Shown in pieces: positions 53,304-63,165 of a DNA stretch of 64,000 nucleotides. Position 1 is the first letter of the stretch; each line of letters opens with the position of its first letter. Under the pieces are notes generated by a model. It saw only the letters and a list, made by a program, of their open reading frames with translations, ran no database searches and was not told the DNA's origin. The stretch is from Klebsiella variicola (GTDB lineage: Bacteria; Pseudomonadota; Gammaproteobacteria; Enterobacterales; Enterobacteriaceae). Location of the stretch: the NCBI RefSeq assembly GCF_000828055.2, contig NZ_CP010523.2, positions 930,001 to 994,000 on the forward strand. The letters are read 5' to 3'. Both the position numbers and the translations under genes were made by a program.

Positions 53304-53483
53304 ACATTAAATCACTATGGACAGACAGGGTAAATGTACAGGAAGTGAAAAGGGGTAGCTTTGCTACCAGGGTCTGCAAAGACAGACCAATTGCAAACAC
53401 AACAACACAACATCACAACCGTAAGCCAAAAGCTTGATGGAACACGCATTCCAAAAAAAGCTTCTCGTTCCGGCTCAGGAAGT
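53276..53483 (-). ncRNA. gcvB: GcvB small regulatory RNA
   Basis: Hfq-dependent sRNA repressing many amino-acid and peptide transport mRNAs. The - strand reads ACTTCCTGAGCCGGAACGA at the 5' end, contains the G/U-rich target-binding region (GGTTGTGATGTTGTGTTGTT), the conserved GGTAGCAAAGCTACC hairpin and ends in a terminator (AGCACCGC-AACGC-GCGGTGCT, T8). 208 nt by these ends. Divergent from gcvA, as in E. coli. Confidence 0.95.
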
Positions 53484-53489
53484 GCCGCC

Positions 53490-53518
53490 ACTATAGGTAT
53501 TTGCTGGTAGAACCTCAA
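53490..53518 (-). promoter_or_regulatory. Promoter of gcvB
   Basis: On the - strand, -35 TTGAGG (53513-53518) and -10 TATAGT (53490-53495) with 17-bp spacing; the RNA start at about 53483 is 7 nt beyond the -10. GcvA is known to activate gcvB, and the gcvA gene starts 95 bp away in the other direction. Confidence 0.85.
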
Positions 53519-53612
53519 CGGACAATTTATAATGGCTCAGATAAAAAAAACTAATAGGTTAATCATTGTTTCCTATTTGTTAAATTGAGTTAACATCTAA
53601 GCCAGAATAACC

Positions 53613-54530
53613 ATGTCGAAGCGATTACCACCTCTGAATGCATTACGTGTTTTTGATGCAGCCGCACGTCATCTCAGCTTCACTCGGGCAGCCGATGAGC
53701 TTTTTGTGACGCAGGCCGCAGTCAGCCATCAAATCAAGTCTCTCGAGGATTTTCTGGGCCTTAAGCTGTTCCGGCGGCGCAATCGTTCGCTGCTGTTAAC
53801 GGAAGAAGGGCAGAGCTATTTTCAGGATATTAAAGAGATTTTTTCGCAACTGACGGAAGCGACGCGTAAACTGCAGGCGCGCAGCGCCAAAGGGGCATTA
53901 ACGGTCAGTTTATTGCCAAGTTTCGCCATTCAGTGGCTGGTGCCGAGACTGACAAGCTTTAACTCAGCTTATCCGGGAATCGACGTCAGGATCCAGGCGG
54001 TAGACCGCCAGGAGGATAAGCTGGCGGACGATGTCGATGTGGCGATTTTTTACGGCCGCGGCAACTGGCCGGGCCTGCGTGTGGAAAAATTGTACGCCGA
54101 GTATCTGCTGCCGGTCTGTTCCCCGCTCTTGCTCACCGGCGACAAAGCATTGAAAACGCCTGCCGATCTGGCGCAACATACGCTGCTTCACGATGCGTCC
54201 CGTCGCGACTGGCAAACTTATACCCGCCAGCTTGGTCTAAGCCATATTAATGTGCAACAGGGGCCGATTTTCAGCCATAGCGCGATGGTGCTGCAGGCGG
54301 CCATTCACGGGCAGGGTGTGGCGCTGGCCAACAACGTGATGGCGCAGTCCGAAATTGAAGCCGGTCGTCTGGTGTGTCCGTTTAATGATGTTCTGGTCAG
54401 TAAGAATGCGTTTTACCTTGTTTGCCATGACAGTCAGGCAGAACTGGGTAAAATAGCCGCTTTCCGGCAATGGATCCTGGCGAAAGCGGCAAGTGAGCAA
54501 GAAAAATTCCGCTTTCGTTATGAACAATAA
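53613..54530 (+). CDS. gcvA: Glycine cleavage system regulator GcvA
   Basis: LysR-type regulator, 305 aa. The N-terminal winged HTH (about residues 6-65) contains LSFTRAADELFVTQAAVSHQIKSLE; the effector domain follows. Activates gcvTHP with glycine and represses with GcvR, and activates gcvB. Divergent from gcvB. Confidence 0.96.
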   Translation: MSKRLPPLNALRVFDAAARHLSFTRAADELFVTQAAVSHQIKSLEDFLGLKLFRRRNRSLLLTEEGQSYFQDIKEIFSQLTEATRKLQARSAKGALTVSLLPSFAIQWLVPRLTSFNSAYPGIDVRIQAVDRQEDKLADDVDVAIFYGRGNWPGLRVEKLYAEYLLPVCSPLLLTGDKALKTPADLAQHTLLHDASRRDWQTYTRQLGLSHINVQQGPIFSHSAMVLQAAIHGQGVALANNVMAQSEIEAGRLVCPFNDVLVSKNAFYLVCHDSQAELGKIAAFRQWILAKAASEQEKFRFRYEQ

Positions 54531-54549
54531 ATACTTGTAGGGTAAAAAC

Positions 54550-54945
54550 ATGACCAGCCGTTTTATGCTGATATTCGCCGCGATTAGCGGCTTTATCTTT
54601 GTGGCTCTGGGTGCCTTTGGCGCGCATGTATTAAGTCAATCGCTCGGCGCGGCGGAGATGGCCTGGATCCATACCGGCCTGGAGTATCAGGCCTTCCATA
54701 CCCTGGCGATTTTTGGTCTGGCGGTGGCGATGCAGCGTCGGATCAGTATCTGGTTCTACTGGAGCAGCGTGTTTCTGGCGTTAGGGACCGTGCTGTTCAG
54801 CGGCAGCCTCTATTGTCTGGCGCTGTCTCATTTACGTCTGTGGGCGTTCGTGACCCCGGTGGGCGGCGTAAGCTTCCTCGCCGGTTGGGTTTTAATGTTA
54901 ATTGGTGCAATTCGTCTGAAACGTAAGGGCGTTGTTCATGAATAA
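54550..54945 (+). CDS. ygdD: YgdD, DUF423 inner-membrane protein
   Basis: 131-aa protein of unknown function with about four hydrophobic helices (near residues 5-25, 42-60, 68-90, 98-122). The DUF423 start [28 protein letters not shown] is clear. Located between gcvA and rlmM as in E. coli; overlaps rlmM by 8 nt. Confidence 0.93.
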   Translation: MTSRFMLIFAAISGFIFVALGAFGAHVLSQSLGAAEMAWIHTGLEYQAFHTLAIFGLAVAMQRRISIWFYWSSVFLALGTVLFSGSLYCLALSHLRLWAFVTPVGGVSFLAGWVLMLIGAIRLKRKGVVHE

Positions 54946-56038
54946 GGTTGTCCTCTATTGTCGCCCTGGGTTTGAGAAAGAGTGCGCAGCAGAAATTACC
55001 GATAAGGCCGCCCGCCTTGAGGTGTTTGGTTTTGCCCGGGTCAAAGAAGACTCTGGTTATGTGATTTTTGAAGGTTATCAGCAAGACGACGGTGAGAAGC
55101 TGGTACGCGATCTGCCGTTCAGCTCGCTGATTTTCGCCCGTCAGATGTTCGTGGTCGGCGAACTGCTGCGCGACCTGCCGCCGGAGGATCGCATTACTCC
55201 GATCGTCGGCATGCTGCAGGGCGTGGTGGAGAAGGGTGGCGAGCTGCGTGTGGAAGTGGCGGATACCAACGAAAGCAAAGAGCTGATGAAGTTCTGCCGC
55301 AAGTTCACGGTGCCGTTACGCGCGGCGCTGCGCGAGGCGGGCGTGCTGACCAACTATGAAACGCCAAAGCGACCGGTGGTGCATGTGTTCTTTATCGCCC
55401 CCGGCTGCTGCTATACCGGCTACTCGTACAGCAACAACAACTCACCGTTCTATATGGGCATTCCGCGGCTGAAGTTTCCGTCCGATGCCCCGAGCCGTTC
55501 CACCCTCAAGCTGGAAGAGGCGTTCCACGTCTTTATTCCGGCGGACGAGTGGGACGAGCGCCTGGCGAACGGCATGTATGCCGTCGATCTCGGCGCCTGC
55601 CCGGGCGGCTGGACCTATCAGCTGGTGAAGCGCAACATGTGGGTCTCTTCGGTCGATAACGGCCCGATGGCCCAGAGCCTGATGGATACCGGCCAGGTGA
55701 CCTGGCTGCGCGAAGACGGTTTCCGCTATCGTCCGAACCGCAACAACATCTCGTGGATGGTCTGCGATATGGTGGAGAAACCGGCGAAGGTGGCGGCGCT
55801 GATGGCGCAGTGGCTGGTCAACGGCTGGTGCCGGGAGACCATCTTCAACCTCAAGCTGCCGATGAAAAAGCGCTATGAAGAGGTGTCGCAGAATCTGGCC
55901 TATATTCAGGCCCAACTGGACGAGCACGGCATCAACGCCCAGATCCAGGCGCGTCAGCTGTATCACGATCGTGAAGAGGTGACCGTTCACGTGCGTCGCC
56001 TGTGGGCCGCCGTCGGCGGACGTCGCGACGAGCGTTAA
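54938..56038 (+). CDS. rlmM: 23S rRNA C2498 2'-O-ribose methyltransferase RlmM
   Basis: SAM-dependent methylation of 23S rRNA at C2498. Started at [20 protein letters not shown] (366 aa, E. coli length) instead of the ATG two codons earlier. An N-terminal THUMP-like domain is followed by a Rossmann methyltransferase with [18 protein letters not shown]. The catalytic lysine is in [11 protein letters not shown]. Confidence 0.95.
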   Translation: MNKVVLYCRPGFEKECAAEITDKAARLEVFGFARVKEDSGYVIFEGYQQDDGEKLVRDLPFSSLIFARQMFVVGELLRDLPPEDRITPIVGMLQGVVEKGGELRVEVADTNESKELMKFCRKFTVPLRAALREAGVLTNYETPKRPVVHVFFIAPGCCYTGYSYSNNNSPFYMGIPRLKFPSDAPSRSTLKLEEAFHVFIPADEWDERLANGMYAVDLGACPGGWTYQLVKRNMWVSSVDNGPMAQSLMDTGQVTWLREDGFRYRPNRNNISWMVCDMVEKPAKVAALMAQWLVNGWCRETIFNLKLPMKKRYEEVSQNLAYIQAQLDEHGINAQIQARQLYHDREEVTVHVRRLWAAVGGRRDER

Positions 56039-56050
56039 TCCTTCCCCCTC

Positions 56051-56081
56051 AGGCCGGAGACGCGTGCGCGTCCTCCGGCCT
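56051..56081. terminator. Hairpin between convergent rlmM and fucR
   Basis: Arms AGGCCGGAG and CTCCGGCCT with an inner GCG/CGC pairing form a strong GC-rich hairpin. The T-tract (TTCCCCTT) is interrupted, so it is an imperfect intrinsic terminator on either strand. Confidence 0.55.
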
Positions 56082-56086
56082 TCCCC

Positions 56087-56797
56087 TTAAGGCTGCGGCG
56101 CATCCGACACAATATGCGTCACGTCATCCAGATGACCAATTCTCGCCTCGCCGGAACGGTTGAACTTGCTTTTGTCGATCAGCAGTAGCGACTGCGCCGC
56201 GCGCTTAAGCAGGATCGATTTAAAGTCGGCATTGAACGCATTGGAGTCCCATAGCGCGCCCTGCGGGTCGATGCCTTCGCAGGAAAAAATAAACAGATCG
56301 ATCTCCAGCGATTTCAGCTGGGAAATCAGCGCCGGGTTCACGTAGCAGCCATATTTCCGCTGCAGAGTGCCGCCGGAGCAGGTGAGCGTGATTTGGTCGC
56401 GTTTGGCCAGCTCCTGGCAGATGGGCTGGCTGTTGGTAAAGACGTGCAGCGGGCGGTCCGGCAGCTGGCGGGCGAGATACCAGCAAGTGGAGCTGGCATC
56501 GAGGGCGATCACCATCCCTTCGTCAATCCAGGCCAGCGCTTCGCGGGCGATATCGGCTTTATGCGCGTAATGGCTTTTCAGCCGCATGTGAAAAGGGTCG
56601 CCGCTGTCCTGGCTGCGCTGATGGATCACTTTGGCCCGGCCGTGGTTGCGCAGCACTTTGCCCTGCGCCTGCAGCTCGCTCAGATCGCGGCGAATGGTTT
56701 CCCTGCTGACGTTGAGCTGTTTTGACAAGGTTTCGGTGGTCAGGCTGCTGTGGTTGATCAGGAGATCGACGATCGCCTGCTGGCGGGCTGCTTTCAT
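56087..56797 (-). CDS. fucR: L-fucose operon activator FucR
   Basis: DeoR-family regulator, 236 aa (E. coli 243). The N-terminal HTH (about residues 5-55) has LTTETLSKQLNVSRETIRRDLSEL; the C-terminal sugar-phosphate sensing domain responds to fuculose 1-phosphate in E. coli. Last gene of the fucPIKUR operon. Confidence 0.95.
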   Translation of the reverse strand: MKAARQQAIVDLLINHSSLTTETLSKQLNVSRETIRRDLSELQAQGKVLRNHGRAKVIHQRSQDSGDPFHMRLKSHYAHKADIAREALAWIDEGMVIALDASSTCWYLARQLPDRPLHVFTNSQPICQELAKRDQITLTCSGGTLQRKYGCYVNPALISQLKSLEIDLFIFSCEGIDPQGALWDSNAFNADFKSILLKRAAQSLLLIDKSKFNRSGEARIGHLDDVTHIVSDAPQP

Positions 56798-56855
56798 TTA
56801 TTCTCATCCCATCATTGATTGAGCGTCTGCATCAGGCAGACGCTCCGGCATGAGA

Positions 56856-57278
56856 TTACGGCGTGACTCCTTTTTTTAAAAGGATATTTCCGTACTTAGC
56901 ACGCTCTCCTGTGATAACGATCGCAAAGGCTTTTTGCGCCCGGTCGTAGAAGGCAAAGCGGTCAATCCGCACGATATCCGGGCAGGGGGCCTGCGCCGAT
57001 AGCGCCTGCCGATAGCGCTGTTCCACCGTCGGGTCCAGCGCATCGCCTTCGACGGCGGCCATCATCACCAGCGGCGGCGCGTAGCTGTCTAACTCGAACA
57101 GCGGGATAATCGCCTGCAGCAGATCGCTGACCCGCAGGCCATCGGCGCGGATCACCTGTGGCCCCATGCTGTGCGCCGGGAAATGGGCATCGGAAAAAAT
57201 GATTTCATCCCCATGGCCCATTTCGGCCAGCACTTTCAGCAGCTCCGGCGATATCAGCGGGGAAATGGTTTTGAGCAT
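56856..57278 (-). CDS. fucU: L-fucose mutarotase FucU
   Basis: Interconverts alpha and beta anomers of L-fucose. The product is 140 aa, starting [26 protein letters not shown], with the RbsD/FucU-family ADAHFPAHS-type segment ([12 protein letters not shown], where the histidine is catalytic). One base after fucK stop region. Confidence 0.96.
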   Translation of the reverse strand: MLKTISPLISPELLKVLAEMGHGDEIIFSDAHFPAHSMGPQVIRADGLRVSDLLQAIIPLFELDSYAPPLVMMAAVEGDALDPTVEQRYRQALSAQAPCPDIVRIDRFAFYDRAQKAFAIVITGERAKYGNILLKKGVTP

Positions 57279-57279
57279 C

Positions 57280-58698
57280 TCAGGCTTCCTCTGTTAATTC
57301 AGGTTCAGTTTGCGGCCAAAAATAGCGGTAGCGGTACGCGACCTGCGCTCTGGCCTGTTCCGGCGAAGAGAACTCGCCCACGCCATACCAGCCAAACATC
57401 GCCGCGCCGGCCACCGTGGTTTCGGCATCATCGAGAACTTTGATCGGTATTCCAAGCCGGTCGGCCTTGATCTGGTTCCACAGCGCGTTGCGGCTGCCGC
57501 CGCCCACCAGCAGCAGCTCTTTCGCCCTGAAGCGGCCGATGTTTTCCAGGGTTTGCAGATGCTGCGCCAGCTGGTCGCTTAACCCCTCCAGCGCGGCGCG
57601 GTAAAAATGGCCGCGGGTGGTGTTGAGCGTGACGCCCTGCCAGCCGGCGTGCTGGCTGGCGAGCAGGTCGCACTGCATCCTGACGCCCTGGGCGCCGGGC
57701 GGGATCGCCTGCGCTTCGGCAATCAGCGTCTGCCACGGCGTGTCAGCGCTCCACAACAGCTTGCGCACCCATTCGAGCACGCCGGAGGCCAGCCACTGCA
57801 TTCCCGGGTTATAGCGGCCCGGCTGGCTGTCCAGCTCGCAGGTGGAGCCGCTGTAGTCGCAGAGCAGCGAAGTGTCGACCTGGGCGCTGCGCACCATCAG
57901 GATCTCCCAGGTCCCGGAGGAGAGCACCGGCTCATCCTGCCCGGCGCCAGCGCCAAACAGAGCGAACTGAGTGTCGTGCCCGGCCGAGATAACCGGGATC
58001 CCGATGGGAAGGCCCAGCAGCGCAGCGGCCTCCGGCAGCAGGGCGCCGATTGGCTGGCCTGCTTCAACCAGCCGCGGGAACAGGCGGCGCGGCAGGCCGG
58101 TCGCCTGCAGGATCGGCGCGCTGAAATCGCGCTGCCGGAGATCGAGCATCTGGCTGGTACCCGCCATGGTGAGGTCGGTGGTGAACTCCCCGGTCAGCCG
58201 GTGGTTGATCAGCGACGAAATAAACAGCCAGGCATGGGCCTGCGTCAGCAGCTGCGGGTGGTTCTCTTTCAGCCACACCAGCTTATACAGGGTGTTGAAC
58301 GCAAAGGCGCCGACGCCGGCAATCTGCTGTAGCTGGTGTGCTGGCATATACTGGCTGATATTCTCCATCACCGCCGCGGTGCGCGGGCATTTCCAGCTGA
58401 TGATCGGATACAGCAGGGCACCCTGCTCATCCACCAGCGCGCCATCGACGCCAAAGGTCGTGACGGTGATGCCGCGCACCGTGCAGGAGGCCAGCTGGTC
58501 ATGGATCTGCCGACAGCAGTCGGCAAAGCGCTGCATAATGGCCTCCAGCGACCACTGGTGCCAGTCGCTGTTCTCCGCCGCGATGTCGCTGGCGTTCGCC
58601 GTTGCGGCGCGGGCGATAATGTTTCCCTGTCGGTCAACGGCCATCGCCCGCACGTTGGTGGCGCCGCAGTCGAGGACCAGGATAACGTCTTGCTTCAT
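57280..58698 (-). CDS. fucK: L-fuculokinase FucK
   Basis: FGGY-family kinase phosphorylating L-fuculose. Start [21 protein letters not shown] gives 472 aa; the frame is open upstream through REP sequence but lacks support. The phosphate-binding [10 protein letters not shown] is at residues 9-18 and the C-terminal [20 protein letters not shown] is the family signature. Confidence 0.95.
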   Translation of the reverse strand: MKQDVILVLDCGATNVRAMAVDRQGNIIARAATANASDIAAENSDWHQWSLEAIMQRFADCCRQIHDQLASCTVRGITVTTFGVDGALVDEQGALLYPIISWKCPRTAAVMENISQYMPAHQLQQIAGVGAFAFNTLYKLVWLKENHPQLLTQAHAWLFISSLINHRLTGEFTTDLTMAGTSQMLDLRQRDFSAPILQATGLPRRLFPRLVEAGQPIGALLPEAAALLGLPIGIPVISAGHDTQFALFGAGAGQDEPVLSSGTWEILMVRSAQVDTSLLCDYSGSTCELDSQPGRYNPGMQWLASGVLEWVRKLLWSADTPWQTLIAEAQAIPPGAQGVRMQCDLLASQHAGWQGVTLNTTRGHFYRAALEGLSDQLAQHLQTLENIGRFRAKELLLVGGGSRNALWNQIKADRLGIPIKVLDDAETTVAGAAMFGWYGVGEFSSPEQARAQVAYRYRYFWPQTEPELTEEA

Positions 58699-58720
58699 AG
58701 TGACTCCCGAAACAACATCG

Positions 58721-58797
58721 CCGGATGGCGCGGCGCTTATCCGGCCTACAGACCGCGCGCATCTGTAGGCCAGGTAAGCCTGCGCCACCGGGCGAAA
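58721..58797. repeat. BIME (paired REP units) between fucI and fucK
   Basis: GCCGGATGGCGCGGCGCTTA followed by TCCGGCCTACAG, then an inverted copy CTGTAGGCCAGGTAAGCCTG and GCGCCACCGGGC. Two REP palindromes in opposite orientation make a BIME inside the fuc operon, likely affecting the relative levels of fucPI and fucKUR mRNA. Confidence 0.85.
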
Positions 58798-58805
58798 CCA
58801 ACCTG

Positions 58806-60581
58806 TTAACGCTTATACAGCGGCCCGTAGTTCTGGCAGGCGCGGTAGTCCTGGCCCTCGATATCCATGCCATGCGCAGCCCAGGCGGAGGGGCGGTAGA
58901 TTTTCTCCGCTTCCACGTTGTGCATGCAGACCGGAATGCGCAGCATGGCGGCGAGGGTAATGAAATCCGCACCAACGTGGCCGATGGTCAGCACGCCGTG
59001 GTTGGCGCCCCAGTTGGCCATGACCGAGTACACATCGCTGAACGGACCCTTGCCGGTCAGACGTGGGGCAAACCAGGTGGTGGGCCAGGTGGAGTTGGTG
59101 CGGGCGTCGAGCTGGTCGTGCATCGCTTTGGGCAGCGCCACGCTCCAGCCTTCGGCAATTTGCAGCACCGGCCCCAGGCCTTTGATGATGTTCACCCGGG
59201 TCATGGTGAACGGCACGCCGCCTTCGGTCAGGAAGCGGGAAGAGAAGCCGCCGCCGCGGAAGTATTCGTGGATCGCCGGGCACCATTCGGTCGCTGCGAG
59301 GCAGGCATCCGCCTCGTTCTGCTCAATCTCCCAGTGAGGTTTCATCGTCGGGTTGCCCTGCGCGTCGCGCTGCTGGCAGGAGCCGTCCAGCGCCGCAGAG
59401 CCGGAGTTAATCAGGTGAATGATGCCGTGCTCCGCCCGCCCGGTGAGCGGCTGCCCGGTGACCCGCTCAACGGCGTCCGGCGACCAGTAGGTGCGCACGT
59501 CGGCAAACACCTGGGCGGTGCCGGTGAGCTGATGACCCATCAGCATGGCCACGCCGTTGAGGCTGTCGTTTTCGGTAGCGACGACAAATGGCTCGCGCAC
59601 CCCGTTCCAGTCAAAAGAGCTGTTGAGCAGCGCTTCAGCGGTATCGCCATTGGGGTATTGATCGGTCCAGTGGCGCTGACCCTGGAAACCGGCGGCGATG
59701 GCGTTGTAGCCCAGCGACTCCTCCACCAGCCCTTTTTCCGCCAGTTTCGGGTTGCCCTGCATCATGTCGCGGATGCACATCGCCATCAGCAGGCTCTCTT
59801 TCAGCACCGCGCGGCTCTGCGTTTCATTGCGCTTATACTGCTCAGCGTTCTGATCTTCGCCGTAGCGGAAGTGTTTATCCGCCCACGCCAGCGCCATCTC
59901 CAGCTCGGTTTCATCATAGATTTTGTGATCGATTCGCCGGCGCAGCTCCGTCATGTCGACAGCCTGGACCTTCATGCCGAGCCAGGATTCAAAGAAATTG
60001 TGGTCGACGATGGAGCCGGCGATGCCCATTGAGACGCCGCCCAGCGACAGATAGCTTTTCCCTTTCATACTGGCGACGGCCAGGCCGGCGCGCGCGAAGC
60101 GCAACAGTTTTTCTTCGACATCCGCCGGGATCGAGGTGTCATCGGCATCCTGCACGTCATGTCCGTAGATGGAGAACGCCGGGATCCCTTTCTGGCTATG
60201 GGCCGCCAGGGCGGCGGCCAGATAGACCGCCCCCGGACGTTCGGTGCCGTTAAAGCCCCAGATGGCCTTCGGGCGCAGCGGATCCATGTCGATGGTTTCG
60301 CTGCCGTAGCACCAGCAGGGGGTGACGGTGATGGTGACGCCGACGTTCTGGCTGCTGAATTTCTCTTCACAGGCGGCCGACTCGGCCATGCCGGCGATGC
60401 AGGTATCGGCAATCACGCACTCCACCCGGGCGCCGCAGGCGTGGCGCAGTTTCTCGCTGATAAGCGCGGCGGTGGCTTTCGCCATGTTCATGGTTTGCGC
60501 TTCCAGCGACTCGCGGACCCCCATGCGACGACCATCGATTACCGGGCGGATACCGATCTTCGGTAAGCTGATTTTTTTCAT
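58806..60581 (-). CDS. fucI: L-fucose isomerase FucI
   Basis: Mn-dependent ketol isomerase converting L-fucose to L-fuculose; 591 aa (E. coli 591). Conserved N-terminal [21 protein letters not shown] and metal-ligand regions are present. Follows fucP with a 32-nt gap. Confidence 0.97.
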   Translation of the reverse strand: MKKISLPKIGIRPVIDGRRMGVRESLEAQTMNMAKATAALISEKLRHACGARVECVIADTCIAGMAESAACEEKFSSQNVGVTITVTPCWCYGSETIDMDPLRPKAIWGFNGTERPGAVYLAAALAAHSQKGIPAFSIYGHDVQDADDTSIPADVEEKLLRFARAGLAVASMKGKSYLSLGGVSMGIAGSIVDHNFFESWLGMKVQAVDMTELRRRIDHKIYDETELEMALAWADKHFRYGEDQNAEQYKRNETQSRAVLKESLLMAMCIRDMMQGNPKLAEKGLVEESLGYNAIAAGFQGQRHWTDQYPNGDTAEALLNSSFDWNGVREPFVVATENDSLNGVAMLMGHQLTGTAQVFADVRTYWSPDAVERVTGQPLTGRAEHGIIHLINSGSAALDGSCQQRDAQGNPTMKPHWEIEQNEADACLAATEWCPAIHEYFRGGGFSSRFLTEGGVPFTMTRVNIIKGLGPVLQIAEGWSVALPKAMHDQLDARTNSTWPTTWFAPRLTGKGPFSDVYSVMANWGANHGVLTIGHVGADFITLAAMLRIPVCMHNVEAEKIYRPSAWAAHGMDIEGQDYRACQNYGPLYKR

Positions 60582-60613
60582 TACAGATCCCTCAGGTTAT
60601 GCGGATAACAGGT

Positions 60614-61924
60614 TTAGTTCGTCGCCGCTTGTGAACGGAAACGGGCAAAAATAAAGATGATGGCGAAGCACAGCGCCGGGACCAGTTCGGCGGTCGGGAT
60701 ATTGCCGGCGGCGTCGCTGACAAAGCCCATCACCGGGGTGACGATCCCGCCGCCGATAATGGTCATGACGATAAAGGACGAGCCATATTTGGTGTCCTGG
60801 CCCAGATGCTTAATCCCCAGCGAGAAGATGGTCGGGTACTGAATGGACATAAAGGCGCTGCACAGGGTCAGGGCCAGCAGACCGACGTGGCCGCCGCTGA
60901 AGGCGGAGAGCAAACAGAGCAGCATGGCGATAAACGCATAGATAGCGAGCACGTTATGCGGTGCAAAGCGGCGGATAAGCCAGGTGCCGGTAAAACGGCC
61001 AATAAAGAAGCAGACCATGGTGGCGGTCAGGTAGTTGGCGGCGAAACCGGCCGTCATGCCCGGGATCTCTTCGATAGCGTAGCGAATCAGGTAGCTCCAG
61101 CAGGCGGTTTGCGCGCCGACGTAGCAGAACTGGGCCAGCACCGCCCAGCGCCAGTGACGGATGCGCATCAGGCGCGTCAGCGAGGCGAGGAAGGTGCTCT
61201 GCGCGCTGTCGCTGTGGTCATCGCTCTGCAGGGAGGGGAAGCGGGTGCAGACGATCAGCAGGGCGACCAGCAGGACGATGGCCACGATAATCATATAGGG
61301 GGTTTGTACCGACAGGACCAGGCTGTGCTTCCAGGCGCTGAGCTGTTCTGGCGTCATTTTATCCAGCACATCCTGCGGCTGATGCGGGACGTTAGACAAA
61401 ATAAGACTCTGGCCAAATACCACGGCAATAATGGCGCCAAATGAGTTAAAGGTCTGGGCCAGATTAAGGCGGAAGTGACCGCCGCTTTCCGGACCGAGAA
61501 CGGTCACAAACGGGTTGGCCGCCGTTTCCAGGCAGCCAAGCCCGGCGGCGATAATAAATAATCCAATCAAGAATAAAGTGTAGTTCATCACTTCGGCGGC
61601 AGGCCAGAACAGCGCGGCGCCGCAGGCATATAAAAACAGACCCGTAAGAATGCCTGCTTTATAGCTGAATTTTTTCATCAGCATCCCAGCGGGGATGGGA
61701 ATAATAAAATAGCCAAAATAAAAGGCCGACTGAATTAATCCGGCCTGGAAATTAGTCAGGGTAAAGGCCTGTTGAAATTGCGGTAATAAAATATCATTCA
61801 GATTATTAGCCACCGCCCACAGAAAAAAGAGGGAGCACAGCAGAGCAAAAGGAATAATGTAGCTCTTACTCTGCCCGCTCTCCATGGCGCGGTAACTTTG
61901 CGTTGGTATCGTTGTGTTTCCCAT
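60614..61924 (-). CDS. fucP: L-fucose:H+ symporter FucP
   Basis: MFS transporter of the inner membrane, 436 aa (E. coli 438). About twelve hydrophobic helices with the conserved FFLWAVANNLNDILLPQFQ region in helix 1 (D46-type proton site) and ETAANPFVTVLGP. GAGGA precedes the ATG. First gene of the fucPIKUR operon, divergent from fucA. Confidence 0.96.
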   Translation of the reverse strand: MGNTTIPTQSYRAMESGQSKSYIIPFALLCSLFFLWAVANNLNDILLPQFQQAFTLTNFQAGLIQSAFYFGYFIIPIPAGMLMKKFSYKAGILTGLFLYACGAALFWPAAEVMNYTLFLIGLFIIAAGLGCLETAANPFVTVLGPESGGHFRLNLAQTFNSFGAIIAVVFGQSLILSNVPHQPQDVLDKMTPEQLSAWKHSLVLSVQTPYMIIVAIVLLVALLIVCTRFPSLQSDDHSDSAQSTFLASLTRLMRIRHWRWAVLAQFCYVGAQTACWSYLIRYAIEEIPGMTAGFAANYLTATMVCFFIGRFTGTWLIRRFAPHNVLAIYAFIAMLLCLLSAFSGGHVGLLALTLCSAFMSIQYPTIFSLGIKHLGQDTKYGSSFIVMTIIGGGIVTPVMGFVSDAAGNIPTAELVPALCFAIIFIFARFRSQAATN

Positions 61925-62126
61925 AGCGTCCTCATCAGTTCAGAAGCATTTACAACAGCATTCAGGGCGCAGTCTGGTGCTGCAGCAGACCGCAAAATTA
62001 AGTGAGCTCAGGTGACGCGCCGGTGAGTGAAATGAAAGTCACGGCGGAACTCATGACTTCATTTTCAAATAAAAACCGCCTGTTAATATGATGATGGTCA
62101 CACTTAACGATCTGCGGGCCATTTTA

Positions 62127-62142
62127 TGTGATAATTGTCACT
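62127..62142. promoter_or_regulatory. CRP binding site in the fuc control region
   Basis: TGTGATAATTGTCACT matches the CRP half-sites TGTGA-N6-TCACA at 9 of 10 positions. Catabolite control of the fuc genes is known in E. coli. Confidence 0.8.
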
Positions 62143-62251
62143 TTAATTTTTCAAAAACGCTGACCGTTTGAGAAAATAAATTCACAAAACCACAACGCTA
62201 ATGACCGAATGAATGTATATCGTGGAAAACGGGCAAATGTTACAAAGAAAT

Positions 62252-62293
62252 AAAATGCCCGCTTGATGAAATATTATTAAGAACGGGCATTTT
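62252..62293. terminator. Long-stem hairpin upstream of fucA (terminator/attenuator candidate)
   Basis: AAAATGCCCG (62252-62261) and CGGGCATTTT (62284-62293) are perfectly complementary, extended by CTT/AAG with a 2-nt bulge; the loop is AT-rich. With A-runs before and T-runs after, it looks like a bidirectional intrinsic terminator 198 bp upstream of the fucA start. Confidence 0.6.
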
Positions 62294-62306
62294 AAACACT
62301 CTCTTA

Positions 62307-62633
62307 ATGGGCATGGTTGCTTTATTCATGGCGGAATTATTGACGCGGTTCACAAAATATAGTCATGAAAATTCCCCTTTGATTATTCAGGTTGATGATG
62401 AAGACCATTATTCACCCTATCCCACGGTAGCCGACGATATTTCTGTTGCCCTGCCGTTGACGGATGATGAGTCACCACAAGAGGAACGCAATGGAAAGAA
62501 ACAGACTGGCCCGGCAGATTATCGATACCTGCCTGGAAATGACCCGCCTGGGGTTAAATCAGGGGACCGCCGGCAATGTCAGCGTGCGCTATCAGGGAGG
62601 AATGCTGATCACCCCCACCGGTATCCCGTATGA
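62307..62633 (+). CDS. Doubtful small ORF overlapping the fucA start
   Basis: 108 codons, frame +1 relative to fucA, overlapping it by 143 nt. The first 60 residues look protein-like: a hydrophobic MGMVALFMAELLTRF start, then an acidic stretch (DDEDHYSPYP, LPLTDDESPQEE). The rest merely reads through fucA in another frame. No good Shine-Dalgarno is seen. I do not recognise it; it may be a leader peptide or chance. Confidence 0.2.
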   Translation: MGMVALFMAELLTRFTKYSHENSPLIIQVDDEDHYSPYPTVADDISVALPLTDDESPQEERNGKKQTGPADYRYLPGNDPPGVKSGDRRQCQRALSGRNADHPHRYPV

Positions 62634-63138
62634 AAAGCTGACGGAAGACAAGATTGTCTTTATTGATGCCGATGGCCAGCATGAGCAGGGAAAATTGCCC
62701 TCCAGCGAATGGCGTTTTCATCAGGCGGCCTACCAGACGCGGCCCGATGCCCAGGCGGTGGTCCACAATCACGCTGTCCATTGTACGGCGGTGTCGATCC
62801 TCAACCGGCCCATCCCGGCCATCCACTATATGATCGCCGCGGCCGGCGGGAATTCGATCCCCTGCGCGCCCTATGCCACCTTCGGCACCCGCGAGCTGTC
62901 TGAGCATGTCGCGGTAGCGCTGAAGCACCGCAAAGCCACGCTGCTGCAGCATCATGGCCTGATCGCCTGCGAGGCCAGCCTGGAGAAAGCGCTCTGGCTG
63001 GCGCATGAAGTGGAAGTCCTGGCCCAGCTCTACCTCAGCACGCTGGCGATTATCGACCCGGTACCGGTGCTGGATGACGAGGCGATCGCCATCGTGCTGG
63101 AGAAGTTCAAAACCTACGGATTACGTATTGAAGAGTGA
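62491..63138 (+). CDS. fucA: L-fuculose-1-phosphate aldolase FucA
   Basis: Class II (zinc) aldolase splitting L-fuculose 1-phosphate into dihydroxyacetone phosphate and L-lactaldehyde. Start MERNRLARQIIDTCLEMTRLG (215 aa, E. coli length) with AGAGGAACGCA upstream. Zinc and catalytic residues lie in GTAGNVSVRY, LPSSEWRFH, VVHNHAVHC and LLQHHGLIA. Divergent from fucP, followed by fucO. Confidence 0.97.
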   Translation: MERNRLARQIIDTCLEMTRLGLNQGTAGNVSVRYQGGMLITPTGIPYEKLTEDKIVFIDADGQHEQGKLPSSEWRFHQAAYQTRPDAQAVVHNHAVHCTAVSILNRPIPAIHYMIAAAGGNSIPCAPYATFGTRELSEHVAVALKHRKATLLQHHGLIACEASLEKALWLAHEVEVLAQLYLSTLAIIDPVPVLDDEAIAIVLEKFKTYGLRIEE

Positions 63139-63165
63139 TGCCGCAACGCTAACAGGAGAGACGCG

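Larger units (their letters stand above)
61925..62490. promoter_or_regulatory. Divergent fucP-fucA control region
   Basis: 566 bp, more AT-rich than its surroundings. Holds the CRP-type site at 62127-62142, a strong hairpin at 62252-62293 and a small ORF beginning at 62307 (both listed separately). Promoters of fucP (-) and fucA (+) must lie here; exact elements were not assigned. Confidence 0.75.
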
